64,000 bases of DNA from NCBI GenBank assembly GCA_000149265.1, contig CH003417.1, forward strand, positions 385,954 through 449,953, written 5' to 3'. This stretch comes from Ciona savignyi (lineage: Eukaryota > Chordata > Ascidiacea > Phlebobranchia > Cionidae). The first letter of the stretch is position 1, and every line of letters begins with the position of its first letter. Under the pieces are notes generated by a model. It saw only the letters and a list, made by a program, of their open reading frames with translations, searched no databases and had not been told where the DNA came from. Shown piece by piece: positions 58,701 through 64,000 of this stretch. Made by a program: the position numbers and the translations under genes.

Positions 58701-61700
58701 TTACACTTGGTGGCAATAGCGGGAGCATATAAGTTGGGAAATAGGGGGTGCAGTGCGATCAGGTGGTCGTTTTCCTGGACAAAAAGAACAATTATGTCTG
58801 CACTCAACTGACTGGGCTAATTTGCATAAGGATATGAGGAATAGGATATTCATGTTTATCCCCGTAAATGGGAAAACAAAGGGGGTTAACACACAGGCAA
58901 TCGTCAGATCACCTCGCGTCTATCGTCGGGTATTCGTCGCTATTGCAGTGTGTTGTGTATTATAGACATGTTTCTTTAATTAGGTAAAACCAATTAATCT
59001 GCTGGGTTCCGGCAATTTCTGTTAAGTGCCCTGCCAAAGGACACAACCGACTAGCTAGCGATCAGTTTCGAACCTTTAACCTTTCGACTGAAAGGCGTCG
59101 CACTAAACCACCAGACTAACCGGTCGAACAAGCAAATCAGAGGGTGTAATATGTAGGATAGGATATTCATGTTTTATGTCTTGGAATTGAATAATGCCAG
59201 GATTGATATCATATGTGCAATCTTTAGATTAGCTTACAGCCACCATCAGGTTACCGAAGCTATTGCAGTTTGTTGTGAGCCTATATCATTAACCCATTTG
59301 TTCAAGTTTAGTTCAAGCAATTAATGTACTGGGTTCAAGCGATGTCTGCTAAGTGCTTAGCTTTTTTCCTCAAAGAAAAAATTATGACGAAAAAGTGTTC
59401 CAACCTCAATGATATTCTGGGCATCATCTGCTTCTGTGATCAGATCTTCTCGAAAGGTTTTCTGCTTCAACCCGGTGCAATCGAGTATATCATAGCTGTT
59501 GTCTGCGTATGCTTGATGTATCGTGCCCCTAGAAGTTTCAATATATGTGTTATAGTTTAGTTTAGGTTATTTTTTGTTTTCCCGATGAAAACATGAAGCA
59601 GGACCTTTAATAAAAATTTGGAAAACTCGAAAAACAACAAAACGCCAGTCGTTAGAAAAACGCCAGAAATGATAAAACCCAAAAACTCCACAAAAATAAT
59701 GTTTTAAGGAAATTTCTTTCCCAAAACCTTAGTGCTACTTGTTCACCAAATTACCCAAAGACCAGAATAAAACAACCAATGTCTTAAAACCGAAAATGGA
59801 AAGGCGCTGTAGGATGCAGGCAGTTGAAAGGTTCTTAGTTCGAAACCACCCACTCACTTGACCACCGAAACTAAGGGAATTTTTAAGGCATATATACAAC
59901 ACATTGCAAAAGAGTACCCCAGCGGTGGCCATAAGGTAATTTGACAACTGTGAAAACTACCTTTGTTTTTCAAATATTGGCTTTAAAACAGGATCACCCT
60001 AAGACTTAGTCTTGTACACTAAATCTCTGAACAAAATTCATATCTGTAATTATGTCTCTATAAAAATCACTGCAATAGTTCAGGTCAATGAGGATAGAAT
60101 AGGATATCCATGTTTATCCCTGTAAATGGAAAACCAAGGGGGTTAACAAACGGGCAATCGTCAGATCACCTCGCGCATATCGTCGGTTAAACAGATATCT
60201 TTCCCAACCGACCTGTAATACCATCCATCGTCCGTGCTCCTTGCCAGAACCTCGTCCCCGATGTTGAGTTTGGGAGCCAGCTCTCGAACTGCCGCAGACC
60301 CACGGGGAATCACCTCAGGGGGTGAGCGGGCTGTATGAATGGAGGGGGAGGGTTAATTTGCTGATATTTAGGATAGGGATAGTATGTTCATGTTTAACCC
60401 GGTAAATGGGGAAACCAAGGGGCTTAAAACACAGGCGATGGTCAGATTATCTCACGGCCACCATTGGTTTACCTGAGCTATTGCACTGTGTTGTGTATGA
60501 TTTACACATTCCTTTAATTTAGTAGAACCCATTAATCTGCATGGTACAGGCAATGGCCGTTAAGCGCCTTGCCCGAGGACACACCGAAAAGCTAGCGACA
60601 ATGTACCTGCAACCCTTCGGCTGAAAGGCAATGCACCAAACCACCAGACCAATATGTCAGACTAAACCACCAGACCAATATGTCAGACTAAACCACCAGA
60701 CCAATATGTCAGACTAAACCACCAGACCAATATGTCAGACTAAACCACCAGACCAATATGTCAGACTAAACCACCAGACCAATATGTCAGACTAAACCAC
60801 CAGACCAATATGTCAGACTAAACCACCAGACCAATATGTCAGACTAAACCACCAGACCAATATGTCAGACTAAACCACCAGACCAATATGTCAGACTAAA
60901 CNNNNNNNNNNNNNNNNNNNNNNNNNNNNNNNNNNNNNNNNNNNNNNNNNNNNNNNNNNNNNNNNNNNNNNNNNNNNNNNNNNNNNNNNNNNNNNNNNNN
61001 NAATATGTCAGACTAACCCACCAGACCAATATGTCAGACTAAACCACCAGACCAATATGTCAGACTAAACCACCAGACCAATTTGTCAGACTAAACCACC
61101 AGACCAATATGTCAGACTAAACCATCAGACCAATATGTCAGACTAAACCATCAGACCAATATGTCAGACTAAACCACCAGACCAATATGTCAGACTAAAC
61201 CATCAGACCAATATGTCAGACTAAACCACCAGACCAATATGTCAGACTAAACCATCAGACCAATATGTCAGACTAAACCACCAGACCAATATGTCAGACT
61301 AAACCACCAGAACAATATGTCAGACTAAACCACCAGACCAATATGTCAGACTAAACCATCAGACCAATATATCAGACTAAACCATCAGACCAATATGTCA
61401 GACTAAACCACCAGACCAATATGTCAGACTAAACCACCAGACCAATATGTCAGACTAAACCACCAGACCAATATGTCAGACTAAACCATCAGACCAATAT
61501 GTCAGACTAAACCATCAGACCAATATGTCAGACTAAACCATCAGACCAATATGTCAGACTAAACCATCAGACCAATATGTCAGACTAAACCACCAGACCA
61601 ATATGTCAGACTAAACCACCAGACCAATATGTCAGACTAAACCACCAGACCAATATGTCAGACTAAACCACCAGATTAATCTGTCGAATCTGTAATGTTA

Positions 61701-63651
61701 TGTCTAAGACCTTAAAGGTGGATATAAAAATAGTTATTCTATCACAATAATGCAGATTTCGATATGTAGAACATGGTACAACAAGCAACTTACCTATATG
61801 AAGTCCTGTGCCATGTTCGTTGCTTGTAATAGCCAAACCATCATCATAGATGGTAACCTCAGTTCGAGGTGGGGGCTTCTGGGGTTCGTTGGGCTCCTGG
61901 GGTGTATGGGGCTCTTGGTGCTGTAGGGTCACTGGATTTTCTGCAATTCATTAAGTAATTTAATTGAAATTTTAAATTTAATTTAAGTTCTTGTATATTG
62001 TGTCTAGTTTATTATATACAGTTTCGTCAAATAGAATAGTAAGGCACTTAGTGGATAGGATAGGATTCATGTTTATCCCTGTGAATGGGAAAACCAATGG
62101 GGTTGACACACAGGAAATCATCAGATCACCTCGTGCCCACCATCGGGTTACCATAAATATTGCAGTGCGTTTTGTATGATTCACACGTTCCTTTAATACC
62201 CATTAAGCCGCTGGGTTCAGGCAATGTTTGTTAAGTGTCTTGCCCAGGACACAAATGACTAGTTACCGACCAGTTTCGAATTTGCAACCCTTCGGCTGAA
62301 AGGCGACGCACTTAATCACTAGACTAATCTGTCGGACAATATAATCTGACGATCCACCATGTTAAAACAGCCCTGCATTTTCAATCAATGAATATACACA
62401 CATAAACTACTAAATTACACACAAACCTACCTAGGACTTCAGTTGGAGTGACTGGGTCGTCACGGATTGGGGAAACGTCGGTAAGAGTGCTGATTCTTTG
62501 GTGAAAGATATGACTTTATTACCAATTTGTAATGAGACTCATTATATGACTTATTACAATTTTAGTTTTAGATTTTTTAGTTTATTCATTTTTTGCCCCA
62601 GTATTAAAAATTAGCAAACGAATCTAATCACGACACAGGAACAGGGAAAGACGGCAAAACAAACATTCGTTAAAACACAACATTAAAAATTAAAATGATA
62701 TAATTTAATAAATATAGCGGAGGTGGCCGCCAATTTTGCTTTTTTCAGTTAAATTTCATCAATATTTCTATGTGTGTTAGATTCTTAGGGAATATTCATC
62801 TCATATTAACTTAAATGAGAAAAAAATGAGATCAATTTCTAGACTACATTAACTGTTTCCTACACACACAACATTAAGGTAACAAAGAAAAGAAACAAAT
62901 TTTGTACTTTTCAAATTAAAGGGATTTTTTAGAGTATTTTGTCCACATTTAAACAAATCCAATTCAGAATTGAAAAAATGTTTTACACTTATACAGTAAC
63001 ATGTTATTTTGCAAACACAGTTTATACCTAAAATCGCAAACAACTTACGTGTCCGGCGTAACTGGTTCAGTGTTAGTGGATTCGTGCACCTTTACCACCA
63101 CCTAGCGTTATACACCACATTATACACAATAAATCATCTGTTTATTGTGGACTACAGTTAACTAGTGGGTTAAAATGTACGGTTCGTGTGGCCGAATGGT
63201 TAACGCAACCGATACATATACCGACTCTTATACAAAAACGGTCCTGGTGACGCGCCCATCATGGGTTCGAAACTTGGCTCGGTGAAAAAAAAACTAGTGG
63301 GTTAAAAAGTTACTTGGATGTAAGTTAAGAAGCTGTACAAATCTAGATTTCTGGTGGATGTTTCCACAAGCAGATACTTTGCAGACATTGCTTGAAACCA
63401 GTGGAGTAATGGTTTAAACTAATATGTAGCAACCAAATAAAAATTGCATACATGTAAATACGATCAAAATAGTATTTTCGCTAGTATACACATTACCACC
63501 AAATTTGAGAAAGCTGATTCTATGTAAAAGACAAGAAAATGTATGTAATTCAATGATTTACCTTTGGTTTTCTATTTGCTTTGTCGTCTTGTGCAAACTT
63601 TTTAAACTCTTTTCTCACATCTTCGAAATCCTGGGATTGCTTCTCAAGGAT
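55745..63651 (-). CDS. DUF4537 (Tudor-like repeat) protein, tandem paralogue, 3' part
   Basis: Exons: 63651-63562, 63101-63049, 62489-62431, 61940-61794, 60330-60213, 59528-59405, 58774-58637, 57933-57813, 57124-56999, 56351-56243, 55841-55745. These give 393 residues with all phases matched; the 5' end is outside the window. It aligns with the C-terminal half of the upstream neighbour: coiled coil (FEDVRKEFKKFAQDD), then NIGDEVLARSTDDGWYYR, DHLIALHPLFPNLYAPAIA, KRWVGEAIVARSNVNGQYNL, CKKRIGNGHQYIVQWSDGST and DQSFWISRQYYDLAVAFYRS. Exons of 138, 121, 126 and 109 nt have the same lengths as in the neighbour. A Pro-rich insert (QEPHTPQEPNEPQKPPPR) is unique to this copy. Confidence 0.85.
55890..56190 (-). 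mobile_element. tRNA-derived SINE, rearranged, minus
   Basis: SINE body words (cgtcaggttaccggagctat) between diverged flanks; a plus-oriented tail-like piece (ggataaacatcaatatctta) closes the segment, so two fragments may be joined. Confidence 0.6.
56397..56694 (-). mobile_element. tRNA-derived SINE, young-looking, minus
   Basis: Full-length copy with tail ataggataggataggatatt and head end ccagccggccgga. Confidence 0.9.
57145..57440 (-). mobile_element. duplicated SINE fragment, minus
   Basis: The segment gttatttcattagtggatag plus the start of a SINE tail occurs at about 57145 and again at about 57258, so a SINE fragment and its flank were duplicated in tandem; the second copy continues into the SINE body. 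Confidence 0.75.
57985..58470 (+). repeat. tandem array with about 100-bp units
   Basis: Four irregular units with tcgatcactgtttacataac, cacactgtaggcacagct and ggaatctacagttgggg. It lies between paralogue exons at 58637 and 57933; open frames across it are a by-product of the repetition. Confidence 0.88.
58842..59136 (-). mobile_element. tRNA-derived SINE, minus
   Basis: Complete copy; a second, older and shorter minus fragment follows at about 59155-59350. Confidence 0.85.
60365..60662 (-). mobile_element. tRNA-derived SINE whose head seeds the 26-bp array, minus
   Basis: Complete copy with its head at the right end (caccagaccaatatgtcag); that head segment is then repeated in tandem to 61680. 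Confidence 0.85.
60640..61680 (-). repeat. 26-bp array grown from a SINE head
   Basis: About 35 visible units of cagactaaaccaccagacca plus atatgt, with a C/T variant (ccaccag or ccatcag). The unit equals the outermost part of the SINE head, including the A-box neighbourhood. A gap of 100 N interrupts it, so true length is unknown. It lies in an intron of the second DUF4537 gene. Confidence 0.95.
60902..61001. other. assembly gap (100 N)
   Basis: Placeholder-size gap inside the 26-bp array, as expected where identical repeats defeat assembly. Confidence 1.
62055..62336 (-). mobile_element. tRNA-derived SINE, minus
   Basis: Nearly complete copy with a small deletion in the body (ccataaatattgcag) and one in cctttaatacccattaag. 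Confidence 0.82.
62565..62745 (-). repeat. dispersed repeat family 2, minus copy
   Basis: Inverted relative to 28574-28744: tagtttattcattttttgcc to ggaggtggccgcc. The best match to that copy in the window. Confidence 0.6.
63176..63291 (+). mobile_element. second tRNA-derived SINE with 16-bp target duplication
   Basis: A 116-bp insert with A-box tggccgaatgg, B-box-like gggttcgaaac about 75 bp later and a short A run at its end. It is flanked by exact copies of aactagtgggttaaaa (63160-63175 and 63292-63307), a target duplication. The boxes are too far apart for an ordinary tRNA gene. The exact duplication implies a recent insertion. Confidence 0.8.
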
Positions 63652-63897
63652 CTGTGTGAAGCAAAGATTGGATTTCGCTTTTAATGTGAAGTGAAAAAGA
63701 TTATTACCGAAATAGCATTAAAAAAAGGAGTTATACAGTGAGAAATTAATAGCTTTCAGTTCATAACAAGCAAGAATTTCCTTGCCCAGCAGAAAAAATA
63801 AATGTTTAATAGCCTAGTCACTTTACATGTATTTGTTTGAACATATACATAATGCCAATGACCATGTATAAGAATTCATGTTGACTCCATGTCCACT

Positions 63898-64000
63898 AAG
63901 GATAGGATAGGATAGGATATTTATGTTTATCCTCGTGAATGGAAAAACCAAGGGGGTTAACAATCGGGCAATCGTCATATCACCTTGCGCCCACCGTCGG
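63898..64000 (-). mobile_element. tRNA-derived SINE, cut by window edge, minus
   Basis: Tail ggataggataggataggata and the first part of the body; the rest is outside the window. Confidence 0.85.

Noticed and set aside
63181-63285. tRNA-Leu or tRNA-Ser gene
   Set aside because: Boxes are too far apart, an A run follows, and exact target duplications flank it; a SINE explains it better.

Overview
The window looks like nuclear DNA of an invertebrate chordate, most likely an ascidian of the Ciona type. This is inferred from AT-rich introns of 200-2,000 bp with GT-AG borders, a very dense tRNA-derived SINE family with a (GGATA)n/(CTATC)n tail, many short tandem arrays inside introns, and gene content shared with vertebrates. 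There are no bacterial operons, rRNA genes or CRISPR arrays. Two runs of N mark assembly gaps (37941-38871 and 60902-61001).

Layout. Positions 1-2640 are a 30-bp minisatellite of about 88 units that reaches the left edge. Positions 2938-5230 are a large inverted duplication whose 1.1-kb centre resembles an LTR-retroelement relic. Positions 6638-39427, minus strand, hold a 36-exon gene for a PARP14-type mono-ADP-ribosyltransferase. I joined the exons by hand; every reading phase matches and the CDS sums to 5,922 nt (1,973 codons plus stop). Domain order is RRM-like segments, a long KH-like series, three macrodomains, a last KH, a WWE domain and the catalytic domain. About 1.1 kb upstream (40547-40617) lies a cluster of kappa-B, GAAA-repeat, CRE and E-box motifs.

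Positions 42115-53335, minus strand, hold a second complete gene (20 exons, 681 residues) made of repeated Tudor-like modules of the DUF4537 type (VWA3B/C11orf16-related), with no VWA domain visible. Positions 55745-63651, minus strand, hold the 3' part (11 exons, 393 residues) of a tandem paralogue. Four internal exons have identical lengths in the two copies. The 5' end of the paralogue lies beyond the window.

The introns and the two intergenic spaces are filled with roughly 35 copies of the SINE, one copy of a second tRNA-derived SINE with a 16-bp target duplication, a hAT-type non-autonomous DNA transposon, a pogo-like relic, a second dispersed repeat family and at least eight tandem arrays. 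Two arrays of 24-bp units abut splice sites of the PARP14-like gene, and two arrays (43 bp and 26 bp) grew out of the SINE itself.

As a whole the locus is an ADP-ribosylation gene of the kind that is interferon-induced in vertebrates, next to a tandem pair of Tudor-like adaptor genes. Nothing in the sequence shows that the two kinds of gene work together.
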